Source: a virus. From it: a stretch of DNA of 64,000 nucleotides. Location of the stretch: the IMG/VR virus record IMGVR_UViG_3300005613_000019, positions 33,992 to 97,991 of that record; one strand, given 5' to 3'. The first letter of the stretch is position 1. The number at the start of each line of letters is the position of its first letter. A program made the translations under genes and the position numbers. Under the pieces are notes generated by a model. That model saw nothing but the letters and a program-made list of their open reading frames with translations, was not told the DNA's origin and did not search any database. This document shows positions 35,605 to 43,541 of this stretch, piece after piece.

Positions 35605-36705
35605 ATGTTTAAAAAATTATATGCTAAAGGTAAAAATAAAGAAATAAGAGTATGGAATGTACGTACTGAAGGACCTGACATCATTACTGAACATGGTCAA
35701 CTAGACGGTAAAATGCAAATTAGTCGAAAGACGGCCAAAGCTAAAAATATAGGAAAATCTAATGAAACATCGCCTGAAGAACAAGCTGTTCTTCAGGCGA
35801 CTTCTATGTATAAAAAACAAATAGATAAAGGATATTTTCTAACAATAGAAGAAGCACAGTCAAAGACTGTGCTTCTTCCTATGCTAGCTAATAAATTCGA
35901 CGATAAGAAGCATAAAATTTCGTATCCGTGTATTACGCAGCCGAAATTAGACGGGCTAAGGTCTCTAATTTATTGGGAAAATGGCGAAATAAAGCTTTTG
36001 TCAAGGGGCGGTAAGGAGTATAAAATCCCTCACATCGCTAAGGCGTGTGAGGGATTTCTTCCTAATGGTCGTGTATTTGATGGAGAGGTGTACCTTCATG
36101 GTACACCTCTCCAAGATATTAACAGTCTTGTCAAAAGAAATCAAGAAAACTCTATCAAGTTAGAATATTGGATATATGATTCTTTTCTAATTGACAAACC
36201 TTGGATAATTTGGAAAGACAGGTTTGAATATTTGAGAGATGATTTATACCCAAAACTAAAAGAAGCTAATACTCCTTTAAAACATGTTCCTTGGGCATGG
36301 GTTACATATGAAGATCAAGTAAGGTCTTTTGAAAGTGAATTTAAGTATCATGGTTATGAAGGATCAATTATTAGAGATTTTAGAGGAACTTATGAAGTCG
36401 GTAATAGATCATCTTACTTACTTAAGGTTAAGAGTTTTATTGATGAAGAATTTCCAATTGTTGGGTTTAAAGATGGTGAGGGAAAGTTTAAAGAATGTGT
36501 TATTTGGGTATGTCAAACTCCAGATGGTAAGGAGTTTGACGTTGTTCCTAAAGGTACATTGAAGCAAAAAGCTGAATGGTTTAAACATGGTATTGAATAC
36601 GTAGGCAAAAAACTGAAAGTTCAGTTTTTTGCCTACACTAAGGATAAGAAACCGCAATTCCCAGTGGGGATTGCGGTTCGCCTTGAGGAGGATATGGATG
36701 AATAA
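35605..36705 (+). CDS. ATP-dependent DNA ligase
   Basis: 366 residues. N-terminal 90 residues resemble a WGR-like domain (EIRVWNVRTEGPDIITEHG). Ligase motif I is QPKLDGLR (Lys114), with FDGEVY (motif III), GYEGSIIRD (motif IV) and LLKVKSF (motif V), then an OB domain. Family members seal nicks in duplex DNA. Good binding site AAGGAGG. Remarkable for six perfect or near-perfect hairpins within 1.1 kb (35770, 35848, 36023, 36081, 36601, 36650). Confidence 0.85.
   Translation: MFKKLYAKGKNKEIRVWNVRTEGPDIITEHGQLDGKMQISRKTAKAKNIGKSNETSPEEQAVLQATSMYKKQIDKGYFLTIEEAQSKTVLLPMLANKFDDKKHKISYPCITQPKLDGLRSLIYWENGEIKLLSRGGKEYKIPHIAKACEGFLPNGRVFDGEVYLHGTPLQDINSLVKRNQENSIKLEYWIYDSFLIDKPWIIWKDRFEYLRDDLYPKLKEANTPLKHVPWAWVTYEDQVRSFESEFKYHGYEGSIIRDFRGTYEVGNRSSYLLKVKSFIDEEFPIVGFKDGEGKFKECVIWVCQTPDGKEFDVVPKGTLKQKAEWFKHGIEYVGKKLKVQFFAYTKDKKPQFPVGIAVRLEEDMDE
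35770..35878. repeat. Two hairpins in the DNA ligase gene
   Basis: 35770-35800 (13-bp arms, 5-nt loop) and 35848-35878 (14-bp arms, 3-nt loop), both perfect. Confidence 0.9.
36023..36113. repeat. Two hairpins in the DNA ligase gene
   Basis: 36023-36057 (15 bp with one bulge) and 36081-36113 (14-bp perfect arms, 5-nt loop). Confidence 0.9.
36601..36678. repeat. Two hairpins at the DNA ligase 3' end
   Basis: 36601-36636 (17-bp perfect arms, 2-nt spacer) and 36650-36678 (13 bp with one G-U pair). Confidence 0.9.
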
Positions 36706-36934
36706 AATTATTAACATATTTTTAATAGCTTTACTGGGGATGCCTCTATATTGGAAATGTCCTATGGACACTGACTGTATGAAAGAGGTTGATTACATGG
36801 ATGCACAAATTAAACACTTTATTCTTGACTGCAGCTTTTATCCGATGTATAAAGATAGAAGAGAATGTGTTGAGTTGGCTAAAATAATGAAATGTAAACC
36901 GTGGAAACATTATAAAGATAAAGATAAAAAATAA
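36698..36934 (+). CDS. Small exported Cys-rich protein
   Basis: 78 residues from the ATG at 36698, which overlaps the ligase stop and follows GAGGAGGATATG. Residues 1-18 form a signal peptide or TM helix, then Cys at about 19, 25, 42, 57 and 68 and a Lys-rich end. No family. Confidence 0.55.
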   Translation: MNKIINIFLIALLGMPLYWKCPMDTDCMKEVDYMDAQIKHFILDCSFYPMYKDRRECVELAKIMKCKPWKHYKDKDKK

Positions 36935-37435
36935 ATGAATATATTAATAGCATTTTCAACTTCAGATAAAGTATATGCCAAAATCTTAAGAAAGATTATG
37001 GATTGTCCTTATCATCATACATTTCTTTTTGTAGAGTTTAAAGAATTTGGTTGGATGGCATTAGAAATAGATAATAAAGGTGTAAGATTTGTAAATGTAA
37101 ACAGTATAGGTACATATGCTAAAAAACTTATATATTTTAAACCAACAAAAGATCTTAGTAATGGTTTAATTCTTATGAAGAACTATATTGGAAAAAAGTA
37201 CGATTGGAAAGGTTTATTTTCAGGTGCTTGGCGTTTATTAATTAAGAAATGGTTTGAGCATGAGATAAATGATGGAGAAGAAAATCCAAACAGAATGTTT
37301 TGTTCTGAATTTGTTGCTTCAGTTCTTCAAAAATCTAGCATACCTGGTACTTCTTGTTGGATTCCAGCTAATATATCTCCTAAAATGCTTTATGACTTTA
37401 TTAAAAATAACGAATATTTTATAGAAATTACATGA
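36935..37435 (+). CDS. Permuted NlpC/P60 (papain-like) hydrolase
   Basis: 166 residues. CPYHHTFLFVE (His27/28) near the start and MFCSEFVASVLQ (Cys123) near the end are the His-first, Cys-last order of the YiiX-type permuted NlpC/P60 fold. Such enzymes cut amide bonds in peptidoglycan peptides or lipids; substrate here unknown. Start codon directly follows the previous stop. Confidence 0.65.
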   Translation: MNILIAFSTSDKVYAKILRKIMDCPYHHTFLFVEFKEFGWMALEIDNKGVRFVNVNSIGTYAKKLIYFKPTKDLSNGLILMKNYIGKKYDWKGLFSGAWRLLIKKWFEHEINDGEENPNRMFCSEFVASVLQKSSIPGTSCWIPANISPKMLYDFIKNNEYFIEIT

Positions 37436-37484
37436 AATCTTTTAAAAACTTAATTAAGATGATGTTATTGTATTCGTAAAGGAG
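37431..37484 (+). repeat. Diverged copy of an internal part of the 38307 gene
   Basis: This stretch aligns with 38353-38407 at about 85 percent over 54 bases. Here it spans a stop codon and supplies the ribosome binding site of the gene at 37490; there it is inside a coding sequence. Confidence 0.7.
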
Positions 37485-37489
37485 TAATC

Positions 37490-37690
37490 GTGGTGGACGA
37501 AATTTTTAATCTTCTTATGATCTTTTTTAAAAATGATGCTGTTAAAGCCTCTTTATGGTTAAAGACGCCTAACCCTCTACTTGGTGGCGTAACGCCTGGA
37601 TCATTAATTGTTAATAGCAAATCAAAAAGATTGTTAAAGTTTATAAAAAATCAATTATCTAAAAACGAAAGAAATAATAAAAATGACTAA
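37490..37690 (+). CDS. ParS/Xre/MbcA-type (DUF2384) short protein
   Basis: 66 residues, GTG start after AAAGGAG. ASLWLKTPNPLLGGVTPGSL matches the toxin-binding C-terminal domain of Xre/ParS/MbcA antitoxins (WL...N..LGG.TP). No HTH domain and no RES-type toxin gene is next to it, so it may be a stand-alone phage antitoxin against a host RES toxin (inference). Confidence 0.65.
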   Translation: MVDEIFNLLMIFFKNDAVKASLWLKTPNPLLGGVTPGSLIVNSKSKRLLKFIKNQLSKNERNNKND

Positions 37691-37706
37691 AAAGAAATGA
37701 TTAAAA

Positions 37707-37892
37707 ATGAAAATTAAAGTAGACCGTGATTGGTTTGAGAGAGTCATGTCTTTATGGGATTTTGATAAACTCGGTTGCCCTTTATGTGGGGCAGACTCTG
37801 AAATAGTTAAGGATTTTAAAGAGGGGTTTACTACAAGGTATGGCTGTTCTAAATGTAACAGATGGTTTAATGAACCTGAGTGTATTGACTAA
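37707..37892 (+). CDS. Zinc-ribbon small protein
   Basis: 61 residues with CPLCGAD (24-30) and CSKCNRWF (47-54), a standard zinc ribbon. No strong binding site. One of a run of Cys-pair proteins on this strand. Confidence 0.55.
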   Translation: MKIKVDRDWFERVMSLWDFDKLGCPLCGADSEIVKDFKEGFTTRYGCSKCNRWFNEPECID

Positions 37893-37903
37893 AGGGCTTA
37901 AAC

Positions 37904-38305
37904 ATGAATTTTAAAAATTGGACAAGAATATCAGATTGGGACTTGATATTTGAAGGTATGACAATAAAAATTGAATATGAATCTGACTTTACACCAGGAA
38001 AGATTTGTACACTTTATAGAGTAGTTAAAGAAATTAATTGCTCAAGGCTGGTAATTAGTCATGTAGGATCGGCCACTTTTTCAATTTCGCGTCATCTTTT
38101 TAACGATAATACATTTAAGATATTTAGTGATTCTGAATCACTCTTAAAATCTAATAGTTCTAGCATATTAGAAAAAGTTTTTGAGCCTAAAGAAGATAAT
38201 TATAAATCGAAAGAAATTTCAGATTGGCCGGATATATGTGATAAATGTGGAGGGCCAGCATATAAAGGTCTGTTGAGTGTAGATTGTAAAAATAGGTGTT
38301 GTTAA
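37904..38305 (+). CDS. Protein with C-terminal WPxICxxCGxPAY zinc motif
   Basis: 133 residues. The C-terminus WPDICDKCGGPAYKG then CKNRCC matches that of the protein at 30937-31377; the N-terminal halves are only weakly alike. Middle part beta-rich. Function unknown. Confidence 0.55.
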   Translation: MNFKNWTRISDWDLIFEGMTIKIEYESDFTPGKICTLYRVVKEINCSRLVISHVGSATFSISRHLFNDNTFKIFSDSESLLKSNSSSILEKVFEPKEDNYKSKEISDWPDICDKCGGPAYKGLLSVDCKNRCC

Positions 38306-38306
38306 A

Positions 38307-38498
38307 ATGAAATGCGAAAATTGTGACAATGAAGCTCGATACCTTACCTTTAAACATGAAACCTTTCAAAAACTTAATCAAGAGGATGTTATTGTTCTTG
38401 GAAAGGAGCTAATAACTAAATATTATTGGTGTAAAGGTTGTGGATCTTTAATTACAAAAAATGATAATGGTAAAATAACTTATGAATTTCCAAGTTAA
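38307..38498 (+). CDS. Zinc-ribbon small protein
   Basis: 63 residues: CENCDNEA (3-10) and CKGCGSLI (42-49). Directly follows the previous gene. Its middle (residues about 17-34) is the source or relative of the duplicated block at 37431-37484. Confidence 0.55.
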   Translation: MKCENCDNEARYLTFKHETFQKLNQEDVIVLGKELITKYYWCKGCGSLITKNDNGKITYEFPS

Positions 38499-38537
38499 TA
38501 TTATTAATTTATTAACACAGAAAAAGGAGTTTTAAAG

Positions 38538-38806
38538 ATGAAAAAAGAAAAGACTAAAAAAGAAAAGAAAAGAAAGAAACAGTTAATAAAGAAGAATATT
38601 TTTATATTTTGATTGAAGGAGGAGAAATATTAGATTCAGGTGAAAATGTATTTGCAGCATTTCGTAGCCTTGAGGCTTTAAAAGAAGAGTACAAAAATCA
38701 AGTTATGAGGGGTGATATCAACCCTGAGAATGATGAAATTTATTATTCAAAAGTAACTAAACCTAAGAGGATTTCTATAAGCTTAGAGGTTTTTGTAGAG
38801 GAATAA
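38538..38806 (+). CDS. Hypothetical protein, frame broken in an A-rich tract
   Basis: A strong AAAAAGGAG site leads to the ATG at 38538 (MKKEKTKKEKKRK), but that frame ends after 24 codons. The conserved-looking part (EEYFYILIEGGEIL ... SLEVFVEE, to 38806) is in the -1 frame and has no start of its own except a TTG at 38609. The switch would occur in the A/G-rich run at about 38555-38580. Either a one-base sequence error or real frameshifting. Confidence 0.5.
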
Positions 38807-38811
38807 AAATA

Positions 38812-39162
38812 ATGGAAAATGAGTTAGACTTTACCCTTACTAAAGAGGAGTTTCTTGCTAAAAGGAATGAGATTACGCAAGAGGACATCTTAAATATTGC
38901 TGAACAGTTTTATGTTTTATTTAAAAGAAATAATTGGCAATGGCTAGATTCTAAATATGATCGATATTATGTTCCTACAGTTTTACAGATTGCTCATAAA
39001 ATAGGGTATTTATTTAATAGTATTGAAGAATTATTTGAAAAAAACAAAGTGAGTCAATGCCCTATTTATGCGTCTACTGGTAGGATAACAGTTACATTTT
39101 GTAAATTTTCATACCAAATTTCTGTTGAAATTAGCTTAGAAGCTTATTCAGAATGTTTTTAA
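38812..39162 (+). CDS. Hypothetical protein, paralogue of the 63047 gene
   Basis: 116 residues. LTKEEFLAKRN, FYVLFKRNNWQW, YYVPT and STGRITV align in order with the minus-strand protein at 63047-63367 (LTKDEIMEAKF, FHSVFVKNEWKW, YRVPT, STGRIVL). A phage-specific family of unknown role. Confidence 0.55.
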   Translation: MENELDFTLTKEEFLAKRNEITQEDILNIAEQFYVLFKRNNWQWLDSKYDRYYVPTVLQIAHKIGYLFNSIEELFEKNKVSQCPIYASTGRITVTFCKFSYQISVEISLEAYSECF

Positions 39163-39193
39163 AAAAATTATACTATAATAAAGGAGTTATTAA

Positions 39194-40486
39194 TTGAAAA
39201 AGATAATTATAGTAGTTTTGTTAATACTAAGTTGTAATCCTCAGTCTCCAGAATCTATATACCCAGAATGGTTTGATAAAGCAATTATAGTAACTTCAGT
39301 TGATGATAACCTTAATGCTTCGGATGGTAGTAGATTTATTCAAAAATTTAAGGATCTTGGTTATATACTACATATTTATAATACTAATACTACTCTATAT
39401 GAATTTCAAAATTATTTAAAGATATCGATAGATACTTTGTATCATACAGGTCATGGTAATTATGGTGATGTAATATTGGCTGATGAGAATGCTAACAGCT
39501 ATAATTCAAGAATAAGAGTTAAAAATACTATATTTGCTACTTGTTTAACCCTTAGTGATACGTCTTGGGCATATTCTATGCAGGATGAAGCTAAAAACTT
39601 AATGGGTTATACCAAAATTAGTTGGGATTTAGTAGATGATAAAATTGTTGATGAGTATGCAAAAGCTGTTGAATACGGATATAGTCCATCTTCAGCTTGG
39701 TATATGGCTAATGCCGTATTTGAGTCAGTTAATGACCGTTGGATTGTGTATACTAGAGAGTTAGATGGTGAGATTGTTGAATATTCTGCAAGAAATGAAA
39801 ACTATGAACAATTTGTAGTTGAGAACTACTCTAAGGTCATGGATAAAGTTTATGTAAGGACTGGCCTATTAAAAAGAGGTCTTTTTACCTTTAATCTATC
39901 TTATAATCCCTTTGACCGAGTTATTAATGATGTTAACTTTAAACTTAATATTAGATTTAAAGGTCTGTCAAGTCTGAAGACGACCAATATGTCGTCTTCA
40001 GACGCTGTTAACCTAGCTAAAAAACAAATAATTAAGTCTGATTTATTAAATACTGAACTATGGAAACCTAGAGTATTTCAAATTTTAAAACGTGAAATAC
40101 AAGATGAACATCACACTGTAGTTGGCTACAGTGTGATGTTTGTTAGAATGTATTATGGACTTCCTATTAAGAGTAATGATGTTTCAGATCACATTCTTGT
40201 ATTAGTCACTGAAGAGGAATCTTATGTAGTATCATATAAATGGTCTAAATACTTAATTTTAGAGGATTATGACTCTGACAAAATATTATCCTTTGAGGAA
40301 TCTGTTAAATCCTGGTTTAAGGAATCTGAAGTACACCTGAAGGACAAAAATCTTTACATCAAAGACTATTATGTAGTATTGGGCTTAGTAGATGATTCTT
40401 TAAAACCTTCGTATGATGTTGTACTAATGGATGGTTCAAGAATAATAATAAGTGCAGTAGATGAAAGCCTTATGATAGAGGAGTAA
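39194..40486 (+). CDS. Lipoprotein with caspase-like His/Cys dyad
   Basis: 430 residues, TTG start after AAAGGAG. Signal peptide with lipobox ILSC (Cys14). Residues 30-200 look like a clan CD (caspase/gingipain-type) domain: YHTGHGNYG (His84, His87) and, after a strand, IFATCLTL (Cys117), the usual His-Gly and Ala-x-Cys spacing. Residues 200-430 are beta-rich with no match. Probably placed in the cell envelope of the infected cell. Peptidase activity is inferred from the dyad only. Confidence 0.6.
   Translation: MKKIIIVVLLILSCNPQSPESIYPEWFDKAIIVTSVDDNLNASDGSRFIQKFKDLGYILHIYNTNTTLYEFQNYLKISIDTLYHTGHGNYGDVILADENANSYNSRIRVKNTIFATCLTLSDTSWAYSMQDEAKNLMGYTKISWDLVDDKIVDEYAKAVEYGYSPSSAWYMANAVFESVNDRWIVYTRELDGEIVEYSARNENYEQFVVENYSKVMDKVYVRTGLLKRGLFTFNLSYNPFDRVINDVNFKLNIRFKGLSSLKTTNMSSSDAVNLAKKQIIKSDLLNTELWKPRVFQILKREIQDEHHTVVGYSVMFVRMYYGLPIKSNDVSDHILVLVTEEESYVVSYKWSKYLILEDYDSDKILSFEESVKSWFKESEVHLKDKNLYIKDYYVVLGLVDDSLKPSYDVVLMDGSRIIISAVDESLMIEE
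40107..40140. repeat. Hairpin, 15-bp arms, 4-nt loop, intragenic
   Basis: Perfect inverted repeat in the caspase-like lipoprotein gene; another (13 bp) at 39972-40003. Confidence 0.9.
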
Positions 40487-40488
40487 AA

Positions 40489-41283
40489 ATGGCTAAACCT
40501 TTTTTGAAATGGGTAGGAGGTAAACAACAGCTGCTAAAGCATTTACATAACCAGTTACCCCGAAAATATGACTATTATATAGAGCCTTTTTTAGGAGGAG
40601 GAGCGTTGTTTTTTTCTATGTTCTCTAAAAAGGCTCTTATAGCCGATTCTAACGCTGAATTAATAAATGCATACATTGTAGTGCGTGATAATTTAGATGG
40701 GCTTATAGAGGCTCTCAGAACTCACGTAAATGATTCCGACTACTATTATAAGATCAGAGCCTTAAAACCATATGAATTAAGTTCTGTAGATAGGGCTTCT
40801 AGGTTTATATATCTAAATAAAACCTGCTATAACGGTTTATATAGGGTTAATAGTAAAAATGAATTCAATGTTCCTTTTGGCAAATACAAAAACCCTACTA
40901 TCTGCGATAGTAGGGTTTTAAAGGCTGCAAGCAGATCTTTACAAGGTGTAAATATTCAAGCAACTTATTTTCAAAACATTTTAACTAATATTCCTGAAAA
41001 TTCGTTTGTGTACTTAGACCCTCCTTATTTACCTGTCAAGTTTAATAGTTTTGTATCATATTCGAAAAAAGGTTTTGGCTTAGAAGAGCACGAGGCGTTA
41101 GCCTCGTGCTTTGAGGCTTTAACTGATAAAGGTGTTAAGATTTTGTTATCAAATTCAAATACAGATTGGGTTATTGATCGTTACTCTGACTATAAAATTA
41201 TTAAAGTAAATGCTAGACGATCTGTTAATTCTAACGGTAAAAAAAGAGGAGATGTTACGGAATTATTAATTCGTAATTATTAA
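40489..41283 (+). CDS. dam: D12-class DNA adenine methyltransferase
   Basis: 264 residues. FLKWVGGKQQLL (5-16) is the AdoMet-binding start, IEPFLGGGALFF follows, and the catalytic motif is DPPY (177-180). Full length for Dam-type enzymes, which methylate adenine, typically in GATC. Phages use such methylation against restriction or for packaging control. Adjacent to the lipoprotein gene (2-base gap). Hairpins at 40889 and 41087. Confidence 0.9.
   Translation: MAKPFLKWVGGKQQLLKHLHNQLPRKYDYYIEPFLGGGALFFSMFSKKALIADSNAELINAYIVVRDNLDGLIEALRTHVNDSDYYYKIRALKPYELSSVDRASRFIYLNKTCYNGLYRVNSKNEFNVPFGKYKNPTICDSRVLKAASRSLQGVNIQATYFQNILTNIPENSFVYLDPPYLPVKFNSFVSYSKKGFGLEEHEALASCFEALTDKGVKILLSNSNTDWVIDRYSDYKIIKVNARRSVNSNGKKRGDVTELLIRNY
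40889..40919. repeat. Hairpin, 14-bp arms, 3-nt loop, intragenic
   Basis: Perfect inverted repeat in the Dam gene; a second (10 bp) at 41087-41110. Confidence 0.9.
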
Positions 41284-41286
41284 GAT

Positions 41287-41511
41287 ATGTCTGTTATTTA
41301 TTATATACAAATTATAATATTTATAGTTTCAATTATATGTAGTACTTCTTGTTTTATTTATATGTTATTCAAACTTCCAAAGTATTTTATATTAGTTGGT
41401 TGGTTTTATATAGTTATCCTTGCTATCTTTTTAAGTTTAATGTGGCCCTTAGTGTTTTTGTATAATTTAATTACACTGTATATGGAGAAATTTTCTGGAA
41501 ATAAACCTTGA
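41287..41511 (+). CDS. Two-TM small membrane protein, holin candidate
   Basis: 74 residues with two long hydrophobic helices (about 5-30 and 33-65) and a short charged tail. It directly precedes the exported transglycosylase, an arrangement seen in lysis cassettes, but holins cannot be proven from sequence. No strong binding site. Confidence 0.5.
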   Translation: MSVIYYIQIIIFIVSIICSTSCFIYMLFKLPKYFILVGWFYIVILAIFLSLMWPLVFLYNLITLYMEKFSGNKP

Positions 41512-41537
41512 CAACATCTTAAATTTTAGGTTAATAT
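41508..41537 (+). promoter_or_regulatory. Sigma70-type promoter
   Basis: TTGACA (41508-41513), 18-base spacer, TAATAT (41532-41537). Begins inside the end of the membrane-protein gene and drives the transglycosylase. Confidence 0.65.
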
Positions 41538-41594
41538 TCTTATTGTGAGTAAAAATACTGAAATGTGTAGGCACCTTGAAAGGCTAACTAACGT

Positions 41595-42158
41595 ATGATT
41601 TTTATTTTCTTTATTTTATTTTCTTTTTGTATGATCCAACCCCTTAATGCCTCCACCCTGGACTCAACGTCCGGGGTGGAGGCTGTTATTGTTAAATTAT
41701 TAAAATATGTGCCTAATCATAAATTAAGAAAAGATAAAAATTATTTACATGAATTTTCTAAAGCTTTAATATTTGCTGCTAATAAAGCAAACATACCTGT
41801 TGCTCTTGTAATAATGACTGCGTATAGAGAATCTACGTTTAAAACAGATATGGTTGGAAATATAGGTGAGTTGGGTATAATGCAATTACATGGGTTAGCT
41901 CAATGGAGACATTGTAAAAAAATTGAGGGACGTAAAATAAACCGAAAAGATTATAAAGATCAATTAATATGTGGCTCTCATTGGCTAAGATACTCAATTG
42001 ACTTGTGTGATGGATCATATTATCAAGGTATTTCATCATACATGACAAAAAATACATGTAAACCTAAACGAGGCTCAAAACTATCTAGGATAGTTTTGAG
42101 CCGTTTGAAACTTATGCAAAGAATTAATAATGGAACACTTAAAATAAAGGAAAAATGA
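41595..42158 (+). CDS. Exported lytic transglycosylase (SLT), possible endolysin
   Basis: 187 residues. Residues 1-19 are a signal or signal-anchor helix. The SLT/lysozyme-like core has AYRESTFKTDMVGNIGELGI (catalytic Glu79) and IMQLHG. Family members cleave the glycan strands of peptidoglycan. Export signal suggests a secreted or SAR-type endolysin. A hairpin (41649-41683) lies at the signal-peptide junction, another at 42072. Confidence 0.75.
   Translation: MIFIFFILFSFCMIQPLNASTLDSTSGVEAVIVKLLKYVPNHKLRKDKNYLHEFSKALIFAANKANIPVALVIMTAYRESTFKTDMVGNIGELGIMQLHGLAQWRHCKKIEGRKINRKDYKDQLICGSHWLRYSIDLCDGSYYQGISSYMTKNTCKPKRGSKLSRIVLSRLKLMQRINNGTLKIKEK
42072..42102. repeat. Hairpin, 14-bp arms, 3-nt loop, intragenic
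   Basis: Perfect inverted repeat near the 3' end of the transglycosylase gene. Confidence 0.9.
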
Positions 42159-42401
42159 ATGGCTATTAAATGCCCAAGATGTCACTCAAAAGAGTTTTAT
42201 TTAGTAATTGAGCCTGTTTATAGCTTTAAAATAAAAGATATAGGACTAGAAGACGTAATACCTGAGAAATTTGAGGATGAATGTACAAGCAAAACTCTAT
42301 TATGCGATGAATGTGGGTTTTCAGGTTGGATCAATGAATATTGGTTGGTTAAACACGGTGTTGTTTTAACTTTTGATTGGGAAGAGAAAGAGGAGGAGTG
42401 A
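42159..42401 (+). CDS. Zinc-ribbon small protein
   Basis: 80 residues: CPRCHSKEF (5-13) and CDECGFSG (49-56), acidic C-terminus. The ATG is adjacent to the preceding stop and follows AAGGAAAA. Confidence 0.55.
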   Translation: MAIKCPRCHSKEFYLVIEPVYSFKIKDIGLEDVIPEKFEDECTSKTLLCDECGFSGWINEYWLVKHGVVLTFDWEEKEEE

Positions 42402-42493
42402 GAGGAAACAATTTAATGATGCTTATTTATATGTGTTAAAACAAATAATATTATTTTTAGTATTTATTAAATTTTTGTAAGGGGTATCTTAAA

Positions 42494-42676
42494 ATGATAA
42501 AGATATTTAATTTTAAATGTGAGAAATGCAATTATGAAATTGAAGAATTTATTGACACGGCTGAAAAAATAGAGTATGTTAAAACATGTCCTAAATGTAA
42601 AAGTAAAATGAAAATATTTAATTTAAAAAATAATTGTGGGCGCTGGAGATATGTAGATTCCGTTAGGGGAGACTAA
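42494..42676 (+). CDS. Zinc-ribbon small protein
   Basis: 60 residues, FKCEKCNYEIEEF and CPKCKSKMK, the pattern of FmdB-like ribbons. AAGGGG site upstream. Function unknown. Confidence 0.55.
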   Translation: MIKIFNFKCEKCNYEIEEFIDTAEKIEYVKTCPKCKSKMKIFNLKNNCGRWRYVDSVRGD

Positions 42677-42679
42677 AAG

Positions 42680-42967
42680 ATGAATGATAGTAAAGATAGA
42701 TGCTCAACTTGTGGATATTACGATATTATGAATGGGTTATGTTTACTTCCTAATAATGGGGGCATGGGTGTTCCTAAAAGAGGTACAGATTATTGTCCTT
42801 CTTGGATTCCGTATAAAAAAGAGTGTAATAAAGACTGCAAAGATTTGAGTTATGATGATCTTTGTAAAGGTCGTTGTGAATCATGTAAAGATTGTGATTC
42901 TGGAGATAATGATATTGATGATAATTATTGGCCTTTGTACGGTGCAAACCCTTTTAGTTCAGACTAG
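42680..42967 (+). CDS. Cys-rich small protein
   Basis: 95 residues with twelve Cys, first CSTCGYYDIMNGLCLLP and then clustered CKDC/CESCKDC repeats, acidic end. Probably binds metal. No family. Confidence 0.55.
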   Translation: MNDSKDRCSTCGYYDIMNGLCLLPNNGGMGVPKRGTDYCPSWIPYKKECNKDCKDLSYDDLCKGRCESCKDCDSGDNDIDDNYWPLYGANPFSSD

Positions 42968-42976
42968 AGGTTTAAA

Positions 42977-43537
42977 ATGAAAACATCACTACACAAAAAG
43001 TTATTTGCTAAAAAATATGTTGAGTTAACTGATAAAGGTGTTAGTATTTTTTCAAAAAGTGACCATTGGACTTCTTTATGGAGATTTATTCATTGGTTTT
43101 TGAAAATTATTACTTTTAATCAAATGACTAATTTTTATACTAGCTTTACTACGACTATAGGTAAAAATATTGCTTTTCATTCAGGTTGGTCACCTATTAG
43201 TGTAGGTGCTAGAGATTATGTTATTCTTTGTCATGAAGAAAAACATGTTGAACAATATATTAAATTTGGACTTGGTAATGTTAAATTAGGTGTTGTTGTG
43301 ATGGGCTTTTTGTATTTGTTTGTGTTTATTCCCGTAGTTGGGGCTTGGTTTAGGTATTATTTTGAAAGAGAAGCTTATTTGGCAGGTATTAGAGCTTGGC
43401 AACGTTTAGGTAAAGACCCAGATATTGAACTTTATGTAGATGTGTTAACAGGCCCAAACTACGTTTGGGCCTGGCCTTTTAAAAAAAGTGTAAGGAAGTA
43501 TTTTAAAAAACATTTATATTATTATAATGAGGAGTAA
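42977..43537 (+). CDS. Membrane HExxH metalloprotease-like protein
   Basis: 186 residues. ILCHEEKHVEQ (HExxH, 86-90) is followed by a TM helix (about 103-122) and FEREAYLAG (Glu130), the likely third ligand as in gluzincin membrane peptidases. An upstream hydrophobic segment lies at 35-48. Too small for a classic M48 enzyme. Peptidase function is predicted from the motif. RBS AGAGG. Confidence 0.6.
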   Translation: MKTSLHKKLFAKKYVELTDKGVSIFSKSDHWTSLWRFIHWFLKIITFNQMTNFYTSFTTTIGKNIAFHSGWSPISVGARDYVILCHEEKHVEQYIKFGLGNVKLGVVVMGFLYLFVFIPVVGAWFRYYFEREAYLAGIRAWQRLGKDPDIELYVDVLTGPNYVWAWPFKKSVRKYFKKHLYYYNEE

Positions 43538-43541
43538 TTAA

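Noticed and set aside
42402-42493. Small gene or frameshifted extension of the 42159 gene
   Set aside because: A short hydrophobic frame is open but has no start codon or slippery site in the right phase.
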